Shown piece by piece: positions 26,467 through 36,166 of a stretch of 64,000 bases of DNA (positions within the stretch are counted from its first letter, which is position 1; each line of letters starts with the position of its first letter). The stretch is from Acanthopleuribacter pedis (GTDB taxonomy: Bacteria; Acidobacteriota; Holophagae; Acanthopleuribacterales; Acanthopleuribacteraceae): assembly GCF_017377855.1 (NCBI RefSeq), contig NZ_JAFREP010000039.1, forward strand, positions 27,153 through 91,152. The letters run 5' to 3'. The notes beneath the pieces are model-generated. The model searched no databases. It was not told where the DNA came from and saw only the letters and a list, made by a program, of their open reading frames with translations. The translations under genes were made by a program, and so were the position numbers.

Positions 26467-28608
26467 TTAGGCGGGCTGGTTGTCGATATCGGCGAAGTAG
26501 TTGGGTTGCAACAAGCTGTGCAGATCATCCGGCGGCGCGGGCCGACACAACAGGTAACCCTGCACCACGTCACAACCCAGCTCGCGCAAGACGTGTAACT
26601 GCGCGGGGTCTTCCACCCCCTCGGCAATCACCTTCAGCCCCAACTTCTGGGCCATGGCGATAATGGCGGACACAATAGTGAGGCTTCCCTCGTCTTCAAG
26701 AATTTTGAAAATAAACGAGCCGTCGATTTTCAAAATGTCCACGGGGAACTTGGTTAGGTAAGCCAGGGATGAATAGCCGGTACCAAAATCGTCGATGGCG
26801 ATGGTAATCCCCTTCTCGCGCAACTGTTTGAGAATGGCGATGGCTTCATCCACGTTGCGCATCAACAGACTTTCCGTAATTTCAACTTCTAAAAACTCGG
26901 GCGGCAAACCGGTGCGTTGCAGCGCCTCCTCGATGACCTTAACCACGTTTTGGTGCATAAACTGGCGGCCCGAGAGGTTGACGGCCACGGTAATCGGGGG
27001 TAGCCCGGCGCGACGCCAGTTCATGTTGACCTCGCAGGCTTTGTCGATCGCCCAAGCGCCAATCGGCAGGATCAGCCCGTTTTCCTCGGCAAGGGGAATG
27101 AATTGACCGGGGGAGATCATGCCGCGTTCCGCATGACGCCAGCGAATCAACGCCTCGACACCGACCACCCGGTTATCGGCTAAAGCCATCTGCGGCTGGA
27201 AATAAAGCAGGAGTTCGTCTTTGCCCAAGGCGTTGCGCAGATGGGATTCCAACGAAAGACGCTCCTCCGTGCCTTTTTCCATGTTGGGGTTGTAAATCTG
27301 GAAGTTGTTACGCCCCATTTCCTTGGCGTGGTACATGGCGCGTTCGCTATTTTTTAACAGCAACTCGGCGTTTTTGCCGTGATGCGGGGCGATACACACA
27401 CCGACGCTACAGGTGATGTACAACTCGCGTTCTTCCAAGGTGTAGGGTTTTTCCATCAGCTCGAGGATACGCTTGGCAATGTCCATCACCTGGGCCATCT
27501 GGGCAATGTTGTTCATAAAAAAGAGAAAGCGGCCGCCGCCGACATGACCGAGCAACATCGGCGTTTCGCGGGGTTCGTGGGGCACAAACAAACGCTGGCC
27601 ACACAGGGTTTTCAGCCGCTTGGCGCCCTCCAAAATTAAACGATCACCGAAACGGTGCCCAAAGGTTTCGTTCACTTTTTTGAATGAATCCAAATCCACA
27701 AAATATATGCCGAGAACACAACGCTGAATCAACATCGGCAAGCTGGCCTGCAACGCGGATTCGAAAAAGACCCGGTTGGGCAACTCGCTGAGCGGGTTGA
27801 AGTAAGCCAAGCGGCGGATTTTATCTTCCGATTTTTTGCGCTGGGTGATGTCTTGAATAATGCCGCGAATGCGCGCGGGCACGCCGTGGGTATCGGTGGT
27901 TACGACCACTTCCTGGTGGACGTAGAGCATGTTCCCGTCGGGTTTCATAATGCGGTGATCAATGGAAAAAGGCGTGCCGTCCTGAAACGCATCGCGAAGC
28001 TGGGCTTCCAGCGCGGGTCGGTCATCAGGGTGAACGGCACCCAGCAGCAAGTCAAAACTTTTGCGTTCGCGACCGACAAATCCGAAAAGGTGGTCGAGTT
28101 CATTGGACCACGTGATGGCTTTTTCGGTGAGTTTCCAATCCCAACTGCCGACGTGCGCGATTTTTTGCGCCATCTCCAAACCCAACTCTTGCTCGCGCAG
28201 CTTGCGGAACGCACGACTGGCCCGTAAGCAAAACAAACACCGCTGGGCCAGAACCACCCAATTGATGGGTTTGGTGAGGAAATCGGTGGCACCGGCCTGG
28301 AAGGACTTGGAAATCGACTCGTAATCGTTCATGCCGGTCACAATGATAATGGGCACATCCAGACCGGCGGGATCGCGGCGCAAGGCCTTGCAGGTTTGGT
28401 AACCGTCCATCAAGGGCATGTTCACATCGAGAATCACCAAATCAGGATTGAGCAGGCCAAACTTGTAAAGCGCGTCCTGGCCGTTCACGGCGACTTCGAC
28501 CTGGAAACCATGGCGTGACAGGGCGGTGCGGCACAAACGGCGCGTGAAGGTATCGTCGTCGACGACGAGTACTTTCCCGAGCAGTTTTTCGGTTTCATCA
28601 GGCCGCAT
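26467..28608 (-). CDS. Response regulator with PAS, degenerate GGDEF and intact EAL domains (c-di-GMP phosphodiesterase)
   Basis: 713 residues from ATG 28608. Receiver domain (about 12-130): DDD acid cluster, phospho-Asp in VILDVNMPLMDG, and LTKPINW. A PAS/PAC segment (160-270) ends in RIRGIIQDITQRKKSEDKI. The GGDEF-like domain (275-440) has GGGRF in place of the active-site signature, so it is probably not a cyclase. The EAL domain (455-700) keeps EALIRW, EVEITESLL, IAIDDFGTGYSSL, LKIDGSF and EGVED, the metal and catalytic residues needed for c-di-GMP hydrolysis. Likely function: a signal-controlled phosphodiesterase in which the degenerate GGDEF may bind GTP as a regulator (seen in other proteins; inferred here). 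Confidence 0.92.
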   Translation of the reverse strand: MRPDETEKLLGKVLVVDDDTFTRRLCRTALSRHGFQVEVAVNGQDALYKFGLLNPDLVILDVNMPLMDGYQTCKALRRDPAGLDVPIIIVTGMNDYESISKSFQAGATDFLTKPINWVVLAQRCLFCLRASRAFRKLREQELGLEMAQKIAHVGSWDWKLTEKAITWSNELDHLFGFVGRERKSFDLLLGAVHPDDRPALEAQLRDAFQDGTPFSIDHRIMKPDGNMLYVHQEVVVTTDTHGVPARIRGIIQDITQRKKSEDKIRRLAYFNPLSELPNRVFFESALQASLPMLIQRCVLGIYFVDLDSFKKVNETFGHRFGDRLILEGAKRLKTLCGQRLFVPHEPRETPMLLGHVGGGRFLFFMNNIAQMAQVMDIAKRILELMEKPYTLEERELYITCSVGVCIAPHHGKNAELLLKNSERAMYHAKEMGRNNFQIYNPNMEKGTEERLSLESHLRNALGKDELLLYFQPQMALADNRVVGVEALIRWRHAERGMISPGQFIPLAEENGLILPIGAWAIDKACEVNMNWRRAGLPPITVAVNLSGRQFMHQNVVKVIEEALQRTGLPPEFLEVEITESLLMRNVDEAIAILKQLREKGITIAIDDFGTGYSSLAYLTKFPVDILKIDGSFIFKILEDEGSLTIVSAIIAMAQKLGLKVIAEGVEDPAQLHVLRELGCDVVQGYLLCRPAPPDDLHSLLQPNYFADIDNQPA

Positions 28609-28834
28609 AAACCAACCTAAAAAGAGGCGATGCCCGGAGCCGGGTAAATCACAAGGATTCACCGTTTGTCCGAACCAACATGAACTCACGAAAGACGGAA
28701 CGCCCCGCCGTGATGGTTTCGATGCATTGATCCTCAAGGTGTGTAACCTTCAGTATTAACGGTTGGGCAAACAGGTTCAAGTAATTTCACCAAGGGCTCA
28801 CAAAAATATCGGCACAAGCAGGCGGGAAGATAAG

Positions 28835-29767
28835 TTACGCAGGGCCGCTTTCCGCGCGCAAAAAAGCGACCTGATCGCGACCACTTTGTTTGGCAATGTA
28901 CATGGCGCGGTCGGCACGCTCAAAAAAAGATCGCGGCTGGTCCGCGCCTGCAAGTTGGGTCACCCCGATGCTCATGGTGGCGCCGAAACGCAGTTCTCCC
29001 GCCTGGAAGCGACGCGCGGCAAAGTTGATGCGCAAACGTTCCGCGATCCCCAGCGCTTGGTCCAAGTGAATGTCCCGCAGCAAAACAACGACCTCCTCAC
29101 CACCGTAGCGAAAGGCGGGGTCGCTGTCACGCAGGGTCGCGCGCACCACATCACCCATTGCGGCAATCACATGGTCGCCAACCAAATGACCGTGGTTGTC
29201 GTTGATCGCCTTGAAACGGTCGATATCGAGCACCATCATCGACAGAAACCGTTCGGTAACATGGGCTTGGGAAACCAAATCGGGCACGACGCGGTCGTAA
29301 TAGGTCCGGTTGTAAAGTCCGGTAAGTTGATCGAGAACGGCCTCGCGTTCCAAACTTTCTTTGCCGGCCATCAGATCGCGAAAGAGGCGGCGGTTTTCGC
29401 GGCCCCACAACCACAACCCAATGCTAATTAACCCGATACCGGCAAGCTCCAGGCCGCCCTCCAAATTCAACCAGAGGGAATGGTTGAGATCGTAGATTTC
29501 GTCCAAACAATCAAACACTCGCCCCAGCAAAAACAACCAAAACCCGCTGTAAAGGGCCTGGTAAACATGACCTTTGAGGCGAACGCCGTGGATGTTGAAC
29601 AACCAAAGCAGCACCAAAAAACACACGCCCAGTTCAAGAAGGAAATCCACGAGTAAAAATTCTGCGACGGGCTGGACTGGAAATAATGACAGCAAACCCA
29701 ACACAACAAAAAGTTGCACCGCAACACCGATAAAAAACGGCGCATACACACTGGAAAACGAGCGCAT
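28835..29767 (-). CDS. Membrane-bound diguanylate cyclase
   Basis: 310 residues. Four hydrophobic segments (about 8-30, 38-60, 70-90, 108-125) form the membrane part, with no recognised sensor domain. The GGDEF domain covers about 140-305: YNRTYYDRVV, DIDRFKAINDNHGHLVGD, and the active site RYGGEEVVVLL. GGEEV is an accepted active variant of GGDEF. An RxxD inhibitory site is not obvious. It lies upstream of the EAL protein on the same strand with about 225 bases between, so the pair could set local c-di-GMP levels in opposite directions. Confidence 0.9.
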   Translation of the reverse strand: MRSFSSVYAPFFIGVAVQLFVVLGLLSLFPVQPVAEFLLVDFLLELGVCFLVLLWLFNIHGVRLKGHVYQALYSGFWLFLLGRVFDCLDEIYDLNHSLWLNLEGGLELAGIGLISIGLWLWGRENRRLFRDLMAGKESLEREAVLDQLTGLYNRTYYDRVVPDLVSQAHVTERFLSMMVLDIDRFKAINDNHGHLVGDHVIAAMGDVVRATLRDSDPAFRYGGEEVVVLLRDIHLDQALGIAERLRINFAARRFQAGELRFGATMSIGVTQLAGADQPRSFFERADRAMYIAKQSGRDQVAFLRAESGPA

Positions 29768-29843
29768 GTGGTGAGTACCCCGAAACCTTTGGTTGTCACA
29801 TTTAACTTAATCGGTAGATAACACGCGTTCGTAACGGATAAAT

Positions 29844-29865
29844 AAAAAAGGCGGCCGAAGCCGCC
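29844..29865 (-). terminator. Terminator of the thioredoxin-TPR gene
   Basis: On the minus strand: GGCGGC, loop TTCG, GCCGCC, followed by six T residues, six bases after the stop codon. A textbook Rho-independent terminator. Confidence 0.88.
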
Positions 29866-29871
29866 GTTGGT

Positions 29872-31083
29872 TTAGCTTTTTTTGTTGGTAGCCGCGTCCG
29901 CTTTAAGCGCTTCCCGGAAGCGTTTGAGCTGTTTCTCGTAGAATTCGCGTCCCGGGTGTTCCTTGACGGCTTTTTCCATCAGGTTCACCGCGGTGGCGGT
30001 GTTGCCGAGCAAATGCTCAATTTCAGCCTGGGTATCGAGGATCATGGCTTTCTGGGTGCCGGTTTTGGCCAGGGAAACCCCTTTGGCGGCCAGATCGCGC
30101 GCCTCGTCCAGGTTGACCTCGTTTTCAAAACTCCACCAAGCGTAACGGTTCAACTGGTCGGCATCCTCGCGCCAATTTTCAGGTAAGGCGGACGCATAAC
30201 GTTTGGCGGCTTCTGCCTTGTTCTCATCCAAAAACAAGGCGGCGTCGGCCCACAGGGCGACGTACTTGGGGTCCTTGCTAATGTCGATACCCTGTTCATG
30301 GGTGAAGAAATCAATGGTGGCCTTGAGGTGGTGTTTAAAGATGCCTTTATTTTTGGCGACTTTGGCCGAGTGCATCATGAACTGACCAACGGTGGGCACA
30401 ATCTCCGGGTTTTCCTGAACCGCGGCCAAACCCGCCTGGTGGATGTCCTCCACCTTGTAAGCCTCGGGATTTTCTTTATGCTGTTTCCACTTGATTCTGA
30501 AAATTTGGAATTTCACATCTTTAATCTCGGCCACGGGGTTTTTGGCCACATAGTCGAAATATTCCAATGCTTTGTCATACTTGAGTTCCGCCGTTAAAAA
30601 AGTGCCGAGCGAATAGGCGGTGGCGCTATCAGGGTTTTTCTCAAAATCGGCCAAACGCTCGGCCAAGGTGCGGGTATCGCCAAGGGATTCTTCTAACTTC
30701 TCAATGAAGTAGTCCGGCGAATAACCCGAGAAGCGGTTCACGACTTTCAAGTCATGGTTAAGCACGATGTAGGTGGGGTATCCATTAATCCCGTATTCTT
30801 TGGCCAGTTCAACGCCTTTGCCTTTTTCGGCGTCGACCTTCATCAGAACCACTTTTTCCAAGGCGGCTTTGATTTTGTCGTTTTTCTTCATATCGCGGTC
30901 GAACATTTTACAAGGGCCACACCACACGGCGTAAAAATCAATCAGGATGGGTTTCCCCTGTGCCACCGCTTGTTTCTGGGTCGCCTTCAGATCCCAACCC
31001 TCGGCTAAAAGGCTCGGTGCACCGAAAAAAGCCGCGGTTAATAAAGTGAATAGGAATCGCATCGGGATTCGCTGAATATGCAT
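29872..31083 (-). CDS. Exported thioredoxin-fold protein with helical TPR-like C-terminus
   Basis: 403 residues from ATG 31083, directly after GGGAGGAGAAACC. A signal peptide ends at ...LLAEG (about residue 28). The thioredoxin domain (30-145) has the redox motif WCGPCK, the cis-Pro region GYPTYIVL and family strands (PILIDFYAV). From about residue 150 the protein is alpha-helical with repeating hairpins (DFEKNPDSATAYSLGTFL, YDKALEYFDYV, EHLLGNTATAVNLMEKAV), TPR-like. Probably a periplasmic thiol-disulfide protein that docks partners through the repeats; its redox direction cannot be told. Confidence 0.88.
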   Translation of the reverse strand: MHIQRIPMRFLFTLLTAAFFGAPSLLAEGWDLKATQKQAVAQGKPILIDFYAVWCGPCKMFDRDMKKNDKIKAALEKVVLMKVDAEKGKGVELAKEYGINGYPTYIVLNHDLKVVNRFSGYSPDYFIEKLEESLGDTRTLAERLADFEKNPDSATAYSLGTFLTAELKYDKALEYFDYVAKNPVAEIKDVKFQIFRIKWKQHKENPEAYKVEDIHQAGLAAVQENPEIVPTVGQFMMHSAKVAKNKGIFKHHLKATIDFFTHEQGIDISKDPKYVALWADAALFLDENKAEAAKRYASALPENWREDADQLNRYAWWSFENEVNLDEARDLAAKGVSLAKTGTQKAMILDTQAEIEHLLGNTATAVNLMEKAVKEHPGREFYEKQLKRFREALKADAATNKKS

Positions 31084-31294
31084 GGTTTCTCCTCCCATCA
31101 ATAAGAACACAATGTTTTAACATAACTCTATTTACGTGCTCAGGGTAAGCATTCGTTTCAGGAAGTTGCGGGATGGGCGTCGCAAACCGGAAAAACGGCG
31201 CGGCCACGATTCAATAACCACGGTGCCGAGCCGCTTCGGTTATGATGGGGCGGTTGGCGCAACCGGCCCGCAACCCATTCGACGAGGTGTTCCT

Positions 31295-32167
31295 TTGAAG
31301 CATCGTTTTTTACCCCTGATTGCGATCTTTTTGGTGATTTCCCAACAACCGGCCATGGCTTGGGGCTATTTGGGTCACCGCATCATCGGTTATATGGCGG
31401 AGGCCCGCTTAACACCCAAAACCCTGACCGCGATTCAGGAGCTCACGGGCAAAAAAACCATCGCCGAAATCAGCACCTGGGCGGATGAAATCCGCTCGGA
31501 GGAACACTGGAACCCACGCGTCGACGGCAAACGCGTCACCATTCACGACAACTGGCGCGACTACCGCAATCACCGTTTTTGGCATTACGTAACCGTTCGC
31601 GACAAAGCGGCCCTCGCCGATATAAACTCGGAAAGCCATCCCCTCTCCCAAGGTTATTTGGTCCCGAAAATGGTGGACAGCATGATGATGGTGACCCATC
31701 CCGACGCCCCCAAAAAAGAACGCGCCGAATCCGTTATGTTTTTGGCGCACCTGGTTGGCGACGTTCACCAACCTCTGCACGTGGGGAACGGCGAAGATCG
31801 CGGCGGCAACGACGTTAAGGTCACCTTTGGCGAGAAAACCGGTTCCCTCCACTGGATTTGGGATTCGGCGGTGCTTGAGGAACAAGGTCTGGAAGCCGAG
31901 GCCTACGCGGATAAACTGCTCAAGGCAACGGACAAAACACAAATGGACCAATGGGCCGCGGACGAATACCCGCAATGGGTTAAAGAATCCCTGGATCACC
32001 GCGATCAGGTTTACCGCTTGCCCAAACCCGGTGAAGACGGTGTTTACCCCCTTGACCCCGCCCCTTATGCCGCGGAGCACCTGCCCCTGATGGAGCAACG
32101 CATGGTGCAAGCCTCGGTCCGGTTGGCCAAGGTGTTGAACGACCTATTCGACCCAGCAACCAAATAA
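31295..32167 (+). CDS. Secreted S1/P1-type nuclease
   Basis: 290 residues from TTG 31295 with GAGGTGT upstream; starts further up give an implausible basic leader. The signal peptide ends ...QPAMA, leaving Trp as the first mature residue. This is exactly as in S1/P1 nucleases, where the N-terminal Trp ligates zinc. Family ligands follow: GHRIIGYMAEARL, ISTWADEIRS, LVGDVHQPLHVG, GGNDVKV and LHWIWDSAVL. The family cleaves single-stranded DNA and RNA and removes 3'-phosphates with three zinc ions. Monocistronic in appearance; likely nutrient acquisition from nucleic acids. Confidence 0.93.
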   Translation: MKHRFLPLIAIFLVISQQPAMAWGYLGHRIIGYMAEARLTPKTLTAIQELTGKKTIAEISTWADEIRSEEHWNPRVDGKRVTIHDNWRDYRNHRFWHYVTVRDKAALADINSESHPLSQGYLVPKMVDSMMMVTHPDAPKKERAESVMFLAHLVGDVHQPLHVGNGEDRGGNDVKVTFGEKTGSLHWIWDSAVLEEQGLEAEAYADKLLKATDKTQMDQWAADEYPQWVKESLDHRDQVYRLPKPGEDGVYPLDPAPYAAEHLPLMEQRMVQASVRLAKVLNDLFDPATK

Positions 32168-32232
32168 CACCACCACCTTACACGCTGTCGCCGGGTCTTC
32201 CACGGACCCGGCCCTTTACCGGACCCCCCCCC

Positions 32233-33345
32233 ATGAACCAAACTGAATCAGCTCAGGTTACCCGCAACTTCTCCCGAATTATCGCCTTCGATGTCGCCCG
32301 TGCTTTTGCCCTTTTTGGGATGATTTTTGTGAATTTTAAGATCACCATCGGTGCCGAAACGGTCACGGGCGATTTACTCGGCGATCTCATCGGCCTGTTG
32401 GAAGGTCGCGCCGCCGCGCTGTTTGTCATCCTTGCCGGCACGGGATTAAGCCTGCTTTCACGCAAGGCACGGGAATCAAAGGATGCCGCGCGTTTGGCCG
32501 CCAACCGCGTCATGATTTGGCGCCGCGCCTTGTTTTTGTTTGTGTTTGGTTTGCTCTATACCCCGATTTGGCCGGCCGATATTCTCCACTTTTACGGGGT
32601 CTACCTGTTGTTCGGGGGCATGCTGCTGAACCATGCCGACCGCACGCTCATCAACGCCTCGGTCCTGTTTGTCCTCATCGGTTACGCCCTCTTGTTCACC
32701 CTCGATTACGCGGGTGACTGGAACTTCACCACCTTGGAATACCACAACTTCTGGACCTTAACCGGCTTAATCAAGCACCTGTTTTTTAATGGGTTCCACC
32801 CGGTTTTCCCCTGGGCCTCCTTTCTCACCTTCGGTATGTGGTTGGGCCGCCTTGACCTGAGTAGCGCGGTCGTGCGCCGCAAACTCTGGGTACAGTCGCT
32901 TTGGGTGTTTGTCGCCGCCCAATGGGTGTTGCCCTTCCTGTTTGCCGCCCTCTTTCGGATGCTGGAGGTCAGTACCGAGGATACGGCCGCTTTGGTTTCA
33001 CGTTCACCCATGCCGCCGACCCCGTTTTATATCTTCTCGGCGGGCGCCACGGCCTGCATGCTGCTGCTAGCCTGTTTTTCCCTCTGCGATCAGTTGGTTG
33101 CGCGCCGGCGTCTGCAGCCCTTGGTCGCCACCGGCCAAATGGCGCTAACCCTTTATGTGGCGCATGTATTGATCGGCATGGGTGGCTTGGAAGCCATGGG
33201 GTTGCTGGGCGGACAATCGCTCGCCTTTTCCGCGTTGGCGGCGCTGACGTTCAGTGCCTTATGCGTGGCTTTTGCGACAGCGTGGCGCGCCAAGTTCCGC
33301 CACGGTCCGGTTGAATGGTTCATGCGCAAAACCACGGGTTTTTAA
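32233..33345 (+). CDS. DUF418/heparan-glucosaminide-acetyltransferase-like membrane protein
   Basis: 370 residues with eight to ten hydrophobic segments. The start RIIAFDVARAFALFGMIFVNF (one broken motif: RxxxFDxARAFALxGM) and the following LFVILAGTGLSLLSRKA are typical of DUF418 / YeiB-like membrane proteins, in the acyltransferase-3/HGSNAT superfamily. The middle segment FHPVFPWASFLTFGMWLGRL also fits. Function in this family is unproven. It follows the nuclease gene by 65 bases on the same strand but has no good ribosome site; only a C-run precedes ATG 32233. Confidence 0.78.
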   Translation: MNQTESAQVTRNFSRIIAFDVARAFALFGMIFVNFKITIGAETVTGDLLGDLIGLLEGRAAALFVILAGTGLSLLSRKARESKDAARLAANRVMIWRRALFLFVFGLLYTPIWPADILHFYGVYLLFGGMLLNHADRTLINASVLFVLIGYALLFTLDYAGDWNFTTLEYHNFWTLTGLIKHLFFNGFHPVFPWASFLTFGMWLGRLDLSSAVVRRKLWVQSLWVFVAAQWVLPFLFAALFRMLEVSTEDTAALVSRSPMPPTPFYIFSAGATACMLLLACFSLCDQLVARRRLQPLVATGQMALTLYVAHVLIGMGGLEAMGLLGGQSLAFSALAALTFSALCVAFATAWRAKFRHGPVEWFMRKTTGF

Positions 33346-33858
33346 GCGGATTCTTCGGCTCGGTCAACCATGGTGCCATCCGAGTGACCAAACGCTTAAG
33401 AAGCAGGGGCGAAACCGCTTAGAACCATAAGATCCAAGGACCGGGGCCACCATGGGCGGGGTTGAACCCCTGCCGGGGCCGGCCCAAGGACCCCGGCGGC
33501 CCCGCGTAAATAAGCAGATTAATCACAGTTATTTCAGCTTCGGGAGCGAATCTTCGGTGAGAAATACGGACGATAGAGTTTTTTCTCGGACGGACTCTTT
33601 ACGCCGCCACGGTATCTCTTTAAACTCAAGAGGTGGTGGGTATGCCACCGCCGCGTTTCCCTCATCATGCTTCTTCCGCACACGCCCGGTGCGTGTCGCC
33701 CTTCAATCCACGCGACGTTTCACGACTTCGTGTTTTGTCCGATCCACGAATCCCGGCCGTTTTTTCGGTCGCGCTCGCCGCCAACCCGATAGCGACGCCC
33801 GTTCCAGATCGTCAGCGCGGTTTCGCCCTCGCAACGTCTCATCGCTTTTTGGACTTCC
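33346..33858. other. Intergenic region, nothing recognised
   Basis: About 510 bases upstream of the histidine kinase. A 136-codon frame at 33452-33862 has no ribosome site and an Arg/Ser-rich composition unlike the local proteins. I see no repeat or clear promoter. Confidence 0.4.
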
Positions 33859-36138
33859 ATGATTTCCGATTCCCCCATTCGCCGCGGCATCCGCTGGAAA
33901 TTGCTCACGACCATGGTCGGTCTCACCGTCACGCTGACGGTCCTGATGACCATCGTGCAAATTACCGTCCAAAAACAACTCTTGGAACGCGAACTCGAGA
34001 CTCGGATTGATTTGATAAAAAAGAACATGCAGGACCGGGGCGCGACCCTGATCGCCTACCTCGGCCGCCAGGTCGAAAACGACATTGCCGCATTTGATTA
34101 CTCCTCGGTTCACGAGTTGCTGGAACGCACGGTGGCGGCCGACAGCGACCTCGACTTTGCGATTTTGATGAACAATGATCGCGTGGCCCTGGTTCACACC
34201 CGGCCGGAATATCTGCAAACCAAACTTGATGCCTCGGAAGACCGCTACGCCGCGGAACAAAAAACCCAAACGATTAACCAGTATCAGCGCAACAAGGTCG
34301 CCTATTTAGAAATGATCACCCCGATCAGCAACGGCAACCAAGCATGGGGCGTCTTGCGCCTCGGCTTCTCGCTGAGCAGCGTCAACGAGGAAATCGTCAA
34401 GTCACGCGCGGAGATTAGTAAGCTCACCGAACAGCGGGTGATTTACGCCTTGGCGACGGCTTTGGTGGTTGCCTTGGTGGCGGCCGGGATCGGTATTTTG
34501 ATCGCGACCAGTATTTCAAAACCCATCGTTGCGCTGACCGACCATGCCTACCAATTGGCACGCGGTGATTTCTCGGTCAGCAACACCGGCAAAATCGACA
34601 CCCGCGACGAAGTCGGCATTCTCGCCAACGCCTTCCGCGGCATGAGCCGCAGCCTGCGCGAATCCCACGAGAAGCTGGAAGAGTACAACCACACGCTGGA
34701 GCAACGCGTCCGCGACCGCACCCGTGAGTTAAGCGCCAAAAACGACGAACTCAAAGCCCGCTATGAAGAATTGGAAACCCTGGAAGAGATCGTGATTTCG
34801 ATCAACCGTGAGTTCGTGCTGGAAAACGTCCTCAACATCCTTTTAATTCAAGGCTTGCGGCTTTTCCACCACGCCGAACGCGGCGCATTTATCATTCAAA
34901 CCAGCGACGACCAATTCTCTTTCGCCGCCACGGTCGGCTACGACATGAACGAACTTTCGGCGCACACCTTGAGCCTCAAGGAACTGCTCCACGATCACAT
35001 GGAACACATCCATTCGGTGCAAGAAGACGTATTTCTGGTCACCCTGAAACGGGACGCCCTGATCAACAGCCTGGAATCCTTCAGCCAAACGTCGGAACTG
35101 CTGGTCATGCCGCTGCGCCTACACGGCGAGCTGGAAGGTTTCCTGATGCTCGATAATTTGGGCTACGAAAAGGGCTACGATTTATCCGATTTGCACAAGC
35201 TGGTGCGGTTTCGAGAACACGCGGTTTCCGCCGTGGCCAAGGCGCGAACGATGCGCGAGCTGCGCGAGAAAAACCGCGAAATCATCCGCACCCAAAACCA
35301 ACTGTTAATCCAGGAAAAAATGGCGTCGCTGGGTACGCTGACCGCGGGCATTGCCCACGAAATCAAGAACCCGCTTAATTTCATCAACAACTTCGGCGCG
35401 GTGATTGTGGATATGAGTGAGGAACTGAAATCCGAGCTGGCCGCGGTGCGCAAACAACTGGGCGACGAGCTGTTCGAGAGTTTGGACGAACTGGCGATGG
35501 ATATGGGCCAGAGCTCCCAACAAATCGTCAAACACGGCGAACGGGCGGACCAAATCATTCACGGCATGCAAATGCTCTCGCGCGGTACCTCGGGCCAATT
35601 GGAGATCATTGATTTAAATGAAATGATCCGCGAGTACCTGAACCTTGCCTACCACGGGGTTCGCGCACAAGATAAATCGATGTCATTGACCTTCACCCTC
35701 GACTTGGCCGAGGATGTCGGCCAAATCGAGGTGGTTCCCGAAAACATCAGCCGCGTGTTCCTCAACGTGGTGAACAATGCCTGTTTCGCGGTCAACGAAC
35801 GCCAGCAGCAGGAAGGCGACGCCTTCACCCCGGTGGTCCGCATCGCCACACGGAACCTGGGCGACGCGGTCGAATTTTCGGTTTACGACAACGGCACGGG
35901 CATCCCGGAAGAGATTCGCCCGCGCATTTTCACCCCGTTTTTCACCACCAAAGAAGCGGGTAAAGGCACGGGGCTCGGCCTATCAATTAGTTACGACATC
36001 ATCGTGCAGGAGCACGGCGGCGAGTTCCAAATCGAAAGCGAACAGGGCGAATATACCGAGGTCAGGATCAAACTCCACCGCCATTACCCCAGCGCGGCCC
36101 AGTCGGAAGAAGACCGCCACAGCGTGCTCGGCACCTGA
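33859..36138 (+). CDS. Membrane hybrid-less sensor histidine kinase (HAMP-GAF-HisKA-HATPase)
   Basis: 759 residues. TM1 at about 14-35 and TM2 at 195-222 flank a periplasmic sensor of about 160 residues. HAMP (223-275) leads into a coiled coil and a GAF-like domain (300-460; EIVISINREFVLENVLNIL). HisKA carries the phospho-acceptor His500 in GIAHEIKNPLNF. HATPase has N box NVVNNACFAV, G1 VYDNGTGIP and G2 GKGTGLGLSISYDII. No receiver domain is fused and no response-regulator gene is adjacent, so its partner is elsewhere. It sits 1.5 kb upstream of the T3SS locus, which makes a regulatory link worth testing but is not evidence of one. Confidence 0.92.
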   Translation: MISDSPIRRGIRWKLLTTMVGLTVTLTVLMTIVQITVQKQLLERELETRIDLIKKNMQDRGATLIAYLGRQVENDIAAFDYSSVHELLERTVAADSDLDFAILMNNDRVALVHTRPEYLQTKLDASEDRYAAEQKTQTINQYQRNKVAYLEMITPISNGNQAWGVLRLGFSLSSVNEEIVKSRAEISKLTEQRVIYALATALVVALVAAGIGILIATSISKPIVALTDHAYQLARGDFSVSNTGKIDTRDEVGILANAFRGMSRSLRESHEKLEEYNHTLEQRVRDRTRELSAKNDELKARYEELETLEEIVISINREFVLENVLNILLIQGLRLFHHAERGAFIIQTSDDQFSFAATVGYDMNELSAHTLSLKELLHDHMEHIHSVQEDVFLVTLKRDALINSLESFSQTSELLVMPLRLHGELEGFLMLDNLGYEKGYDLSDLHKLVRFREHAVSAVAKARTMRELREKNREIIRTQNQLLIQEKMASLGTLTAGIAHEIKNPLNFINNFGAVIVDMSEELKSELAAVRKQLGDELFESLDELAMDMGQSSQQIVKHGERADQIIHGMQMLSRGTSGQLEIIDLNEMIREYLNLAYHGVRAQDKSMSLTFTLDLAEDVGQIEVVPENISRVFLNVVNNACFAVNERQQQEGDAFTPVVRIATRNLGDAVEFSVYDNGTGIPEEIRPRIFTPFFTTKEAGKGTGLGLSISYDIIVQEHGGEFQIESEQGEYTEVRIKLHRHYPSAAQSEEDRHSVLGT

Positions 36139-36166
36139 GGCCGGGCCTCCCCTTGTGCACGCGCGG

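Noticed and set aside
33452..33862. 136-codon plus-strand frame before the histidine kinase
   Set aside because: Arg/Ser/Phe-rich, no ribosome site, overlaps the kinase start in another frame.
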